From positions 55,702 through 119,701 of the forward strand of contig JBEVTI010000016.1 of the NCBI GenBank assembly GCA_041156125.1: 64,000 bases of DNA, read 5' to 3'. Under the pieces are notes generated by a model. The model saw only the letters and a list, made by a program, of their open reading frames with translations, had not been told where the DNA came from and did not search any database. Position numbers and translations under genes: made by a program. The stretch comes from Paraktedonobacter carboxidivorans (GTDB lineage Bacteria; Chloroflexota; Ktedonobacteria; Ktedonobacterales; Ktedonobacteraceae). Of the stretch, positions 6,754-15,541 are shown piece by piece; position 1 is the stretch's first letter; the number at the start of each line of letters is the position of its first letter.

Positions 6754-7885
6754 TCCTACACCTTTCAAGCAGAAAAACCACGTCCAGGCGCCAGCTTCCC
6801 TGGCAACTGATCTGGAAAGGCGCCTGGCCGCACAGGCGGAGTATGCGTCTCCTCTCAAGCCAGTAACGGAACTGCTCCATGCGCTTCATGATCAACGCTG
6901 GGAAATCCGCTGCGCGGCCCTCCAGGGACTTGCGCAACGGGGAACTCTCCCACCCGCTGAGATTATGATGGCTCTGCAAGATGAGAACATATATGTGCGT
7001 ATGACTGCTCTGCATATTCTGGGCAACTACCCGACCCAGACGGCTGCGGAACCCCTGCGCATGGCCCTGGAAGATCCTGACTGGCAGGTGCGCGAAGTAG
7101 CTCTGCTCACACTGGGCAAACTAGATTTAGGCCTCTCTCACGAAATCACCGAGCTCGCTGAGAGCGATCCTGTCAGTAATGTACGCTCCACTGCACAGCT
7201 CGTTCTCTCACACGCTTCACCTGCTGCGTTCGCTCAGAGGCAAGCACAAGATACAAGGAGTACTATAACCATGGCTCTTGAACAACAGAATGACACAACT
7301 TCTACGCAGTCTATGGCACCTGAGCGCAAACCAATACGCTGGCGCAGGCGCATTGGTCTGGTAGCCGCGCTTGGCATCTTTTTCCTGATCGTGCTTACGG
7401 CGTCAGGTCTTGCTAATGGCTGGTGGAATCCCATCTTTGGCGGCGATCAGAGCGTCTATCAACCATTGTCCCAAACAGCTACGGATCACGGAATAACCAT
7501 CCAGCTTACCCAGGCATACGCCGACGAGGGGCGCACAGTGCTCGTCTACACGATCAGACCATTGGGCTTTACCAATCAGACGAATTTGAGCAGTACCACA
7601 CCTCAAAAGCAGGAAGCGTTAAGCTATACCTCGTGCGATGTGCAGGACGGCTCGTACCATTGCTATTGGGTCCAGCCGAGCTTTCTTGTGCCGACTGGCA
7701 CGCATACTCTGACGCTGACCTGGGATATCGGACAGGTTATTCCACAGGCCTCTGTCTCTCCCTCTGTCTCTCGTCTGGCGTCAATTAAGGGAGACTGGCA
7801 CTTTGTTTTCACCATCCCCTTCCATCACGAATGGAATTCAAATCTGCCTGATCCAATTCACAGCGGCCAACAACTTCCTGGCTAA
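6740..7885 (+). CDS. HEAT-repeat membrane protein, putative anti-sigma factor with DUF4179-like domain
   Basis: The 381-residue protein overlaps the sigma gene by 14 bases and has its own AAAGGA site. Residues about 40-155 hold HEAT-like repeats (DQRWEIRCAALQGL, DENIYVRMTALHILG, DPDWQVREVALLTLG). A basic stretch then precedes one transmembrane helix at about 207-227. The extracellular part (TATDHGITIQLTQAYADEG) resembles the DUF4179-type ectodomain of anti-sigma factors. The usual zinc-binding anti-sigma motif is absent, so the HEAT part would have to bind the sigma factor. The family and role are inferred from domain order and coupling. Confidence 0.7.
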   Translation: MEHINPTPFKQKNHVQAPASLATDLERRLAAQAEYASPLKPVTELLHALHDQRWEIRCAALQGLAQRGTLPPAEIMMALQDENIYVRMTALHILGNYPTQTAAEPLRMALEDPDWQVREVALLTLGKLDLGLSHEITELAESDPVSNVRSTAQLVLSHASPAAFAQRQAQDTRSTITMALEQQNDTTSTQSMAPERKPIRWRRRIGLVAALGIFFLIVLTASGLANGWWNPIFGGDQSVYQPLSQTATDHGITIQLTQAYADEGRTVLVYTIRPLGFTNQTNLSSTTPQKQEALSYTSCDVQDGSYHCYWVQPSFLVPTGTHTLTLTWDIGQVIPQASVSPSVSRLASIKGDWHFVFTIPFHHEWNSNLPDPIHSGQQLPG

Positions 7886-7945
7886 ACATCCGCTCTGCCA
7901 TTGCTCGCAAGTCGCGCGGCAACCCGGCACTTCCTGGACTCTATT

Positions 7946-7988
7946 GGCGCAGGTTGTTGTCTCCTCTGGGAGAGGCAACAACCTGCGC
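7946..7988. terminator. Perfect 14-bp hairpin after the sigma/HEAT operon
   Basis: GGCGCAGGTTGTTG (7946-7959) is perfectly complementary to 7975-7988 across a 15-base loop that can pair further in part (GTCTC/GAGAG). No T-tract follows. Confidence 0.6.
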
Positions 7989-8037
7989 CTCGCGGGGCGC
8001 GACAGTCTGAGTCACACTCTCTCGATTTTATGCTATC

Positions 8038-8066
8038 TTGACATCCCAAGATATCTCACGTACACT
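8038..8066 (+). promoter_or_regulatory. Promoter of the amber-interrupted kinase gene
   Basis: Consensus TTGACA (8038-8043), a 17-base spacer and TACACT (8061-8066). The ribosome site GGAG lies 7 bases before ATG 8130, so the initiation signals are intact. Confidence 0.6.
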
Positions 8067-8129
8067 CTAGATGCATTTCTCTATAAAACAGGGCATTTTC
8101 TGCTTACCTCTTTTTATCTGGAGACGCAT

Positions 8130-10106
8130 ATGAGTGATCGAAGTGGTCAATCTCTGGGAAACTAGCACCTCCTCAGTTTGCTGGGATAGGGAGGCTTTGC
8201 CGAAGTTTATCTTGGACAGCATATTCATCTTAACACTCAGGCTGCTATTAAAATATTACTCGCGACAAAACTCGACGATCAGAAGGAAATCGATGGTTTT
8301 CTACGTGAAGCCCAGACCATTGCCAGTCTAACCCATGCTAATATTGTGCGCGTCATGGACTTTAACATCGAGCGAGGTCTGCCTTTTTTTGTGATGGAGT
8401 ATGCTACTCAGGGATCGTTGCGCAAGCTTCATCCTAAAGGCTCGCAATTGTCCTTAAAAACCGTTGTAGGCTATGTTCGCCAGGTTTCCGCCGCTCTGCA
8501 TTATGCTCACGAACACCGACAGATCCATCGCGATGTCAAACCAGAGAATATTCTTGTGCGGGACGACGGCAGCTTGATGCTCAGCGACTTTGGTATCGCG
8601 ACTCTCGCGCACAGCTCTGTTTCACAGAGCAGCGAGAATATGATCGGTACTGTCACATACATAGCGCCAGAACAAACCCCTGGCCACTCCCATTTCGCCT
8701 CGGACCAATATGCTCTGGCCACGACGGCCTATGAGTGGCTGGCGGGCAAGTCTCCTTTTCAGGGCACCGCTGTCGAGATCGCTATCCAGCATGCCACAGC
8801 TATACCACCTTCTTTGACTGCACAGCTTGCTAGCTTGCCACCAATGGTGGAGTCTACTATCTTTAAAGCTCTCGCCAAAGAACCAAAAGCACGCTTCCCT
8901 GATGTCCAACTCTTTGCCCTGGCGCTCGTTCAGGCTGAACGCGGTATCTATGATCCGTCTACGTTCCCAGAGCCTCTAGCCCAGCCAGCCACGAACCCGC
9001 AAAACTCGCCTTCTTTATCCACAAATGTCAATCTTGGAGCAGCAGCAAAAAAGCCGGAACCTGCGCCACCACAACCAGCACGTCAACAGAGTCCTATAGC
9101 TCAGCAGCGTACAAGGGCGCGAGAAAGCCTGGAAGGCCTGGATCAGCTCTGGTACACCTGGTCCCAACATGGACTCGGCGTGGGGACAGGCTACCGCGTG
9201 CGCGCGGCTTCGGGAGAATTGCGCAATACTCAGAGTATGCGCTATCGCCTGCTGGACCGTTTCCTGCGCTACGAACTGCCTCAGGGCATCAATATCAATG
9301 AATTTGACGCCCGCAACGCTCCCATCTCCTACGCCTTTATCAGCAATGGGCCAGAACGCTTGCTGATCCGTAAGGTCTTCAAAGGTCGCGATCCTGCCGG
9401 ACGCAATCCGGTCTTCTACAATCCTCCACCTGCCGATGCCAGAGATCTCCAACGATATAGAGTTTATGTGAGAGGAGCCCTCGACTATCTGATCCTGGTA
9501 AACAGCGGTGAGGCCTTCCTGGATTTCCTCAAAAACATGGAAGCTCGGCAGTGCCAAAGTACAGAACAACTGCTAGAGGAATTCACGCTGGCGTTTGCTC
9601 AGGGACAGTTGCTGACCTTTAAACAGGTGGAGACGATTATCACTCATCCCGGCAAATACGGCGAGAAGCTGCGCGATCCACTGTTTCAGCAACAGAGCGC
9701 CGCATTGCTAGTTGAGAACAGTGATTACTGGCGCGCCCAGGGCCAGCAAACCTTTCAGCAGGTTAGCGCGCAACTCGCTGCGGCTGACCAGAGTGAGCCC
9801 ACCTACCAGGCTCTCGCCAGCTATGTGCAAGGCCTGACTACCTCTCTGCTGGATATCCTGCGCGAGGGGTTGCAGCAGTTCAAAGCGCGGGAGGCCCAGA
9901 GACAGAACCCCTGGCAATCGTTACGGCTGGCGGGAGATCTGCTTGTGACCCTGGTGCCACCCGCCTCTCAAAAGACTTTTGGAGCGCCCTGTAAGCAACG
10001 GAGCAGCTTGTTGCCAGCAAACCGCCCATTGTATAATTATTATGAATCAGCGTTATGCCGCGATGGTCATACATTTTGGCCTGTCCTCGCCGCAAAAGAT
10101 ATCTGA
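8130..10106 (+). pseudogene. Ser/Thr kinase with GAP1-N2-like C-terminal region, two in-frame TAG codons
   Basis: Reading from ATG 8130 gives MSDRSGQSLGN, TAG (8163-8165), HLLSLLG, TAG (8187-8189), GGFAEVYLG, then one open frame to 10106. The TAGs sit where related kinases usually have Tyr and the Gln/Arg of the glycine-rich loop. The rest of the kinase looks intact: AIK lysine at codon 41, HRDVKPEN at about 133-140, DFG, APE. From codon about 325 onward the sequence (LWYTWSQHGLGVGTGYRVRA and ISYAFISNGPERLLIRKVF) resembles the N-terminal domain of GTPase-associated protein 1 (GAP1-N2) from NTP-dependent conflict systems; this assignment is from memory. The last roughly 45 codons overlap the promoter of the next operon and look non-coding. 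It is either a young pseudogene or is read through by amber suppression. Restart at GTG 8346 would give a kinase without its N-lobe. Confidence 0.75.
10008..10037 (+). promoter_or_regulatory. Putative promoter of the tyrosine catabolism operon
   Basis: TTGTTG (10008-10013), an 18-base spacer and TATAAT (10032-10037). TTGCCA at 10011 is an alternative -35 with a 15-base spacer. It lies inside the tail of the broken kinase frame. Confidence 0.5.
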
Positions 10107-10226
10107 AAAGTCACTGTTATACCATTGGTGACCAGGAGCCTACCATGCAAAGGCAGGCTATTTATGGTCCGCTTCACCACCATTTAAATAGGGATGAAGC
10201 GACCTCGGCTCAAAGGAGAGTTGCTC

Positions 10227-11330
10227 ATGCCAGAACTGGACTTTATGCCCATTCAAAACTTTGACTACCTTGAGTTTTACGTGGGCGATGCCAAACACAC
10301 CGCCTATTACTTTACACACGGCTGGGGCTTTGTGCCCATTGCCTACGCGGGTCTGGAAACGGGCATACGCGATCACACAAGCTATGTCCTGGAGCAGGGC
10401 AATATCCGCCTGATTATTACCTCCGCGCTGAAAGCTGAGGGCGCCATTGCTGAACATGTGCATCTGCACGGAGATGGCGTGAAAGACGTTGCCTTGCGCG
10501 TCGCAAATGCCGCGCAAGCCTATCAGGAGGCGACCAGCCGCGGGGCGCGTGGTGTCAGCGCTCCTGCTGTCAGGCGCGACGAGTATGGCTCGGTGACTCT
10601 GGCCTCGATTGCGACCTATGGCGAGACCATCCATACCTTTGTTGAGCGCCAGGATTATCAAGGCGCATTTCTGCCAGGCTTCCGCGCGCTTGAGAGCACG
10701 ACACCGCGCCGGGCACGTCCCGCGGGCCTGGCTGGCATTGACCATGTGGTAGGCAATGTCGAATTGGGCAAGATGAATGAGTGGGTGGGCTTCTATGAGC
10801 AGATCATGGGCTTCACGCAGATGATCCACTTCGACAATCGCCAGATCAGCACCGAGTACTCGGCTCTGATGTCCAAGGTGATGCAGAACGGCAGCGGACG
10901 CATCAAACTGCCTATCAATGAGCCAGCTCCGGGACGCAAGAAATCGCAAATCGAGGAATACCTGGACTTCTATCGCACGCCCGGCGTCCAGCACCTGGCC
11001 CTGATTACTGATGATATTGTAGCCACTGTGCGCGATCTCAATGGACGCGGCATAGAATTTCTGCGCACACCCCACAGTTACTATGATAGCGTGCTGGAGC
11101 GCGTGGGGCATATCGATGAGAATCTCCAGCAACTGGCCGAACTCGGCATCCTTGTGGACCACGATGAAGAGGGCTATCTCTTGCAAATTTTCTCCAAGCC
11201 GGTCGTCACACGTCCGACAGTCTTTTTCGAGGTCATCCAGCGCAAGGGAGCTCGCGGCTTTGGCGAAGGCAACTTCAAAGCCCTGTTTGAAGCACTGGAA
11301 CACGAACAAGAATTGCGAGGCAACCTGTAG
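10227..11330 (+). CDS. hppD: 4-hydroxyphenylpyruvate dioxygenase
   Basis: This Fe(II) enzyme converts 4-hydroxyphenylpyruvate to homogentisate. The product has 367 residues in two vicinal-oxygen-chelate domains. The iron ligands fit the family 2-His-1-Glu pattern: His in GIDHVVGNV, His in GVQHLALITDD and Glu in FFEVIQRKG. ATG 10227 is chosen because AAAGGAGAG lies 6 bases upstream; the frame opens earlier, at 10194, without support. The stop codon directly abuts the start of the next gene, so the three genes form an operon for tyrosine degradation. Confidence 0.95.
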   Translation: MPELDFMPIQNFDYLEFYVGDAKHTAYYFTHGWGFVPIAYAGLETGIRDHTSYVLEQGNIRLIITSALKAEGAIAEHVHLHGDGVKDVALRVANAAQAYQEATSRGARGVSAPAVRRDEYGSVTLASIATYGETIHTFVERQDYQGAFLPGFRALESTTPRRARPAGLAGIDHVVGNVELGKMNEWVGFYEQIMGFTQMIHFDNRQISTEYSALMSKVMQNGSGRIKLPINEPAPGRKKSQIEEYLDFYRTPGVQHLALITDDIVATVRDLNGRGIEFLRTPHSYYDSVLERVGHIDENLQQLAELGILVDHDEEGYLLQIFSKPVVTRPTVFFEVIQRKGARGFGEGNFKALFEALEHEQELRGNL

Positions 11331-12224
11331 ATGAAACTGGTCACATTCAAAACCATCAACCATACCACCTACGCGGGAGTCGTGCGCGAGGATCGTATCT
11401 TGCCGCTTAACTACCCCACGCTGCTGGAATTGCTACAAGATCCGGCGGGTCTGAGCAGAGCACAGACGATCCTTGCGAGCAACGAACAGGGACTGGCCTT
11501 GCGTGAGATCAAGCTACTGACACCCATTCCCAATCCACCAACTATGCGCGATTTCTACGCCTTTGAGCAACATGTGGCAGCGGCACGGGCACTACGAGGT
11601 CTGGGTATGCAGCCGGAATGGTATGAAACCCCGACGTTCTACTTTACGAATACCAGCGAGATCTACGGTCATGATGAGCCGGTACCCTATCCTGTGGGCA
11701 GCCAGGAACTGGATATCGAACTGGAAATTGCCTGTGTGATTGGACGCGAGGGCAAGGATATCTCTGTTGACGAGGCGGCTGATTATATCGTGGGCTACAT
11801 GATCATGAATGACTGGAGCGCGCGCGATTTTCAGCGCCGGGATATGAAGCTCAGTCTTGGGCCAGGCAAAGGCAAGGATTTTGCCACCTCGCTTGGTCCC
11901 TGGCTGGTCACCCTGGACGAACTGGCCGCGCGTCGCACAGGTAGCGGGGCCAACGAACGCTATGACATGACTATGCTCGCGCGCGTGGATGGTCAGGAAA
12001 TATCGCGTGGCAATTTCAAGCAGATCTACTACAGTTTTCCGCAGATCATCGCCTATGCCTCGCGCAATGTGCGCCTGCGCCCTGGGGATGTGATCGGCTC
12101 CGGCACGGTTGGCACTGGCTGCCTGCTGGAGATTGGCACTGAGGTCCATCCCTGGTTCCAGGCCGGTGAGACCATCGAATTGGAGATCGAGGGCATCGGC
12201 ATTTTACGCAATAAGCTAGCTTGA
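11331..12224 (+). CDS. Fumarylacetoacetate hydrolase family protein
   Basis: The 297-residue protein starts at the base after the hppD stop. The family's metal-binding core is visible: ELDIELEIACVIG, then YMIMNDWSARDFQRRDM and the conserved SLGPGKGKDFATSLGPW. Between HPPD and homogentisate dioxygenase it most likely hydrolyses fumarylacetoacetate (or maleylacetoacetate) to finish the pathway; no maleylacetoacetate isomerase is seen here. It is closer in length to the short bacterial FAHD type than to the roughly 420-residue eukaryotic-type FAH, so the exact substrate is inferred from context. Confidence 0.88.
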   Translation: MKLVTFKTINHTTYAGVVREDRILPLNYPTLLELLQDPAGLSRAQTILASNEQGLALREIKLLTPIPNPPTMRDFYAFEQHVAAARALRGLGMQPEWYETPTFYFTNTSEIYGHDEPVPYPVGSQELDIELEIACVIGREGKDISVDEAADYIVGYMIMNDWSARDFQRRDMKLSLGPGKGKDFATSLGPWLVTLDELAARRTGSGANERYDMTMLARVDGQEISRGNFKQIYYSFPQIIAYASRNVRLRPGDVIGSGTVGTGCLLEIGTEVHPWFQAGETIELEIEGIGILRNKLA

Positions 12225-12282
12225 TTGTTTGCAGCCCGTTGAGGAAAAAGAGCCTACGGGCATTCGCAGGAGGGATAAAGCA

Positions 12283-13446
12283 ATGCCTGCCTATCATCGC
12301 CTGGGTCAGATTCCGCCCAAAAGACATACACAATTTCGCAAGCCTGATGGTACCCTCTATACAGAGGAGATGTTTGGCATCGAGGGTTTTTCCAATAACT
12401 ACTCAAACCTGTATTATCACTATCCACCCACGCGGGTCAAGAAAGTTGAGCCATACCGGAGACGCGAGCTCGAAGAATGGCAGGTTGATACACAGCGCCA
12501 TCATCACCTCAAGACTACGCTGCTCAAGCCAGGTGGGGACGCCATCGCGGGCAATCAGATTCTGATGTTCAATCAAGACCTGACGATTGGCATTGCCCTG
12601 CCCACTGAGCCGATGAACTACTTTTATCGCGATGGTGAGGCAGATACCATGTACTTTATTCACGATGGGCATGGCGTGCTGGAGACGAATTTTGGTCTGT
12701 TGCCCTATCACGAGGGCGACTACATCTTGATCCCACGCGGCACAACCTATCGCTTCGAGCTTGCAGCCGATAGTCTCGACTCGCGTTTCCTGGTAGTTGA
12801 AGCGCATGGCAGCATCGAGCCGCCGCGTCGCTACCTGAGTCCCACTGGCCAGTTGCTGGAGCATTCACCTTACTGCGAACGCGATATTCGCCGACCAGAA
12901 GAACTGGCCACCCATAGCGAGCGCGGTGACTTTGAAGTGCGCGTCAAAGTTGGCGCTCTGATCTCCAGCTATTGGTACGACTTTCATCCCCTCAATACCG
13001 TGGGCTGGGACGGCTGCGAGTATCCCTGGATCTTTAATATCGCCGACTTCGAGCCAATCACCGGGCGCGTTCATCAGCCACCGCCGGTTCATCAGACTTT
13101 CCAGGGACCAAATTTCGTTGTCTGCTCGTTTGTGCCACGCAAGCTCGACTATCACCCGCTCTCGATCCCGGTGCCCTACAATCACAGCAACATCGATAGC
13201 GATGAGATGCTGTATTATGTCAACGGCAACTTTGGCAGCCGGCGCGGCATCGAGCGCTCCTCGGTCTCACTCCATCCACGCGGCATCCCTCACGGCCCGC
13301 ACCCGGGCGCGGTCGAAAAGAGCCTGGGAGTCGAACAGACGCATGAACTGGCCGTTATGGTTGATACATTCTATCCACTCAAGTACACTATAGCCGCCCG
13401 CACAGTGGATGATGCCAGCTACCCTTATAGCTGGTTTGATGCATGA
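12283..13446 (+). CDS. hmgA: Homogentisate 1,2-dioxygenase
   Basis: This cupin-fold Fe(II) enzyme opens the ring of homogentisate to maleylacetoacetate. The product has 387 residues from ATG 12283, supported by CAGGAGGG 9 bases upstream; the frame is open from 12229 but has no site there. The C-terminal metal region is recognisable: NHSNIDSDEMLYYVNG supplies the Glu ligand and SLHPRGIPHGPHPG the histidines. It is the last gene of the hppD-FAH-hmgA operon, with 58 bases separating it from the FAH gene. Confidence 0.93.
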   Translation: MPAYHRLGQIPPKRHTQFRKPDGTLYTEEMFGIEGFSNNYSNLYYHYPPTRVKKVEPYRRRELEEWQVDTQRHHHLKTTLLKPGGDAIAGNQILMFNQDLTIGIALPTEPMNYFYRDGEADTMYFIHDGHGVLETNFGLLPYHEGDYILIPRGTTYRFELAADSLDSRFLVVEAHGSIEPPRRYLSPTGQLLEHSPYCERDIRRPEELATHSERGDFEVRVKVGALISSYWYDFHPLNTVGWDGCEYPWIFNIADFEPITGRVHQPPPVHQTFQGPNFVVCSFVPRKLDYHPLSIPVPYNHSNIDSDEMLYYVNGNFGSRRGIERSSVSLHPRGIPHGPHPGAVEKSLGVEQTHELAVMVDTFYPLKYTIAARTVDDASYPYSWFDA

Positions 13447-13583
13447 TGCTTTCAGGAATCTCTACTGCCAGCGGCATCTTGCGAATTTCCACAACCCGCG
13501 GTTAAGTCAGACGTAATAAAAGTAAGGCCCGCTGAATTGGACCCTGACAAATTAAGCAAGCAAAGAAAAAGAGGCATTAGCAT

Positions 13584-14036
13584 ATGGACTATCGCTCACA
13601 AAGCTATTACTATAGAGCGCAGCGCAGGGGTCCCCGGAGGCGTGGCTACTTCGGTGGCATCGGTGGGATTATCTGGCTGATTATTATCATTTCATTGTTC
13701 AGTGGCCATGGGTCCTTTCTGATCTTCCCCTGGCTATTAATCGGCCTGCCCTTCTTCTTCTGGGTACTCAGGCCCATGCTCTGGGGCAGATCTAACCAGC
13801 AGCAACCCGATGCGCAGCCCTACGTCCAACCTGGCGCGCAACAGCCCGACCAGCCCGCACAATACGCAGCGCCACAAGAGCCGATCTATCAGCCCTACAA
13901 CCAGGGCTACACTGCTCAGCAAACGGTTAACGAGCCTCACGAGGCATACGTAGAAAGCAGCCAGCCCAATCAGTATGAGGTAGAGCAACACACGCAACAA
14001 TATGAAGAGCCGATGACCATCTACCCGCAGGAATAA
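13584..14036 (+). CDS. Small membrane protein with Gln/Pro/Tyr-rich tail
   Basis: The 150-residue protein has a basic, Tyr/Arg-rich N-terminus (residues 1-21), hydrophobic segments at about 27-41 and 45-64 that may form a hairpin, and a hydrophilic tail of about 80 residues rich in Q, P, Y and E. GAGG lies about 11 bases before the start. No enzymatic motif is present and no family is recognised. The tail composition suggests a disordered, probably cytoplasmic or surface-exposed segment. It has its own perfect 36-bp terminator palindrome 3 bases after the stop. Confidence 0.75.
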   Translation: MDYRSQSYYYRAQRRGPRRRGYFGGIGGIIWLIIIISLFSGHGSFLIFPWLLIGLPFFFWVLRPMLWGRSNQQQPDAQPYVQPGAQQPDQPAQYAAPQEPIYQPYNQGYTAQQTVNEPHEAYVESSQPNQYEVEQHTQQYEEPMTIYPQE

Positions 14037-14039
14037 AGA

Positions 14040-14117
14040 GGCCAATTTTTGGGTAGACAATGACAGCCTGACTGGTTTCGGCCAGTCAGGCTGTCATTGT
14101 CTACCCAAAAATTGGCC
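14040..14117. terminator. Perfect 36-bp hairpin
   Basis: Arms 14040-14075 and 14082-14117 are fully complementary around the 6-base loop TTTCGG. It starts 3 bases after the stop at 14036. The distal arm carries AAAAATTGG rather than a T-tail. Confidence 0.75.
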
Positions 14118-14237
14118 CATATGCCCACGGCTCTATTGTCTCTCGACATTGGCCTCGACATACTTTATAGTCGAAGGTATAGACCTGGTTTTGTTTTGCA
14201 TGTCTTTGCATTTGCCAGGTGGAGAGGTGACAAAAAT

Positions 14238-15473
14238 ATGGCAACAGTTTGGGATCAGCGTTACGCGCAACGCGTGCAACGTATTCAAGGTTCAGCGATT
14301 CGTGAATTGTTAAAAGTAACCGAAATACCTGGTACTATTTCGCTAGCGGGAGGATTGCCAGCAAGCGAGATTTTTCCGCTTGAACAGATCTCAGAGGTAA
14401 CTCAGCGTATTCTAGCCAGGCAAGGCCAGCAAGCGCTTCAATATGGAGCCACTGAGGGCTATACTCCTCTGCGCGAATTGCTAGCACAGCGCCTGACGCA
14501 AGAGGGTGTCAGGGTTTCGCTTGATAATATCCTGATTACATCGGGTTCACAACAAGGTCTTGATCTGCTGGGCAAGCTATTCGTTAACCCTGGTGATCCC
14601 TTCCTGGTGGAGTCGCCAACCTACATGGGAGCGCTCCAGGCCTTTAATCCCTATGAGCCAAATTATGTAGCGGTGCGCTCTGATGATCAGGGCATTATCA
14701 CTGATGAGCTAGAAGTGGCTCTGCAACGCCACCCTCGCTGCATGTATGTTTTGCCTACCTTCCAGAATCCTGCGGGCGTAACCCTGACCCTGGAACGGCG
14801 TCAACAATTAATTGGGTTGACGGGACGTTATGAACTGCCAGTCATCGAAGATGATCCCTACTCGCAACTGCGCTTTGAAGGCGAGCCAGTGCCAACACTC
14901 CTGCAACTGGAGCACGCGCGCCAACAGAGCCAGGGAGCGAGCGAGCAGTTGTACCAGGGCAATGTCATTCTGGTAAATACCTTCTCAAAGGTCCTGGCGC
15001 CCGGCCTGCGTGTGGCCTGGATTGTCGCGCACACAGATGTGATCCGCAAATTAAGCCTGGCCAAGCAGGGCACTGATCTTCACACAGCGACCCTCAATCA
15101 GATGATCGCCTACGAACTCGCCCACGACGGCTTCCTGGAGGAGCACGTGCCGGTGATCCGTCAACTCTATCGCGAGCGACGCGATGCCATGCTGGCCGCG
15201 CTCGAAGAGTACTTCCCGGACAATGTCAGCTGGACGCGCCCGCAGGGTGGACTCTTTCTGTGGGTAACGGTGCCAGAAGGCGTTGATACCGCGCAGTTGT
15301 TAAAAGATGCCCTGGAGTATCGTATCGCGTTCGTGCCCGGCAAAGCTTTTCATGCCGATGGTGCCGGCGCGAACACCATGCGCCTGAGCTTCTCCAATGT
15401 CAATTCCGCGCAGATCGAGGAAGGTATTCGCCGCCTCGGCAAATTGCTACATAACCGTATATTACATATCTAA
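14238..15473 (+). CDS. PLP-dependent aminotransferase (class I/II, 2-aminoadipate/LysN-like)
   Basis: The 411-residue fold-type I aminotransferase has a short N-terminus followed by ISLAGGLPASEIFP, QYGATEGYTPLRE, LPTFQNPAG, EDDPYSQLRFEGE and the PLP-lysine region NTFSKVLAPGLRVAW. This set is typical of 2-aminoadipate or broad branched-chain/aromatic aminotransferases. No MocR-type DNA-binding domain is present. ATG 14238 is chosen because GGAGAGG lies 10 bases upstream; the frame runs back into the preceding hairpin. It converges with leuA, and their shared palindrome overlaps both stop codons. The substrate cannot be decided from sequence alone. Confidence 0.88.
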   Translation: MATVWDQRYAQRVQRIQGSAIRELLKVTEIPGTISLAGGLPASEIFPLEQISEVTQRILARQGQQALQYGATEGYTPLRELLAQRLTQEGVRVSLDNILITSGSQQGLDLLGKLFVNPGDPFLVESPTYMGALQAFNPYEPNYVAVRSDDQGIITDELEVALQRHPRCMYVLPTFQNPAGVTLTLERRQQLIGLTGRYELPVIEDDPYSQLRFEGEPVPTLLQLEHARQQSQGASEQLYQGNVILVNTFSKVLAPGLRVAWIVAHTDVIRKLSLAKQGTDLHTATLNQMIAYELAHDGFLEEHVPVIRQLYRERRDAMLAALEEYFPDNVSWTRPQGGLFLWVTVPEGVDTAQLLKDALEYRIAFVPGKAFHADGAGANTMRLSFSNVNSAQIEEGIRRLGKLLHNRILHI

Positions 15474-15541
15474 TATGTTATTCACGCGACAAGATCTGCA
15501 TCAGGTCTGATGCAGATCTTGTCGCGTGAATAACATATTAG
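15470..15541. terminator. Perfect 34-bp hairpin overlapping two convergent stop codons
   Basis: Arms 15470-15503 and 15508-15541 are identical complements around GGTC. The outer ends contain the TAA stop of the aminotransferase (15471-15473) and, on the other strand, the TAA stop of leuA (15538-15540). It presumably ends transcription from both sides. Confidence 0.8.

Noticed and set aside
7803..8165. 120-codon frame between the HEAT gene and the kinase
   Set aside because: It crosses the terminator hairpin at 7946-7988 and the kinase promoter, so it is unlikely to be coding.
10145..10264. 39-codon frame overlapping the hppD start (MQRQAIYG...)
   Set aside because: It has a weak GGAG upstream but overlaps the hppD ribosome site and start; composition suggests no function.
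10158..11363. 401-codon frame antisense to hppD
   Set aside because: Codon periodicity and family motifs belong to the plus strand; the antisense frame arises from low stop density.
15470..15541. Insertion-sequence or transposon ends as the origin of the long palindromes
   Set aside because: The palindromes differ completely in sequence, carry no transposase, show no target duplications and are confined to gene ends.
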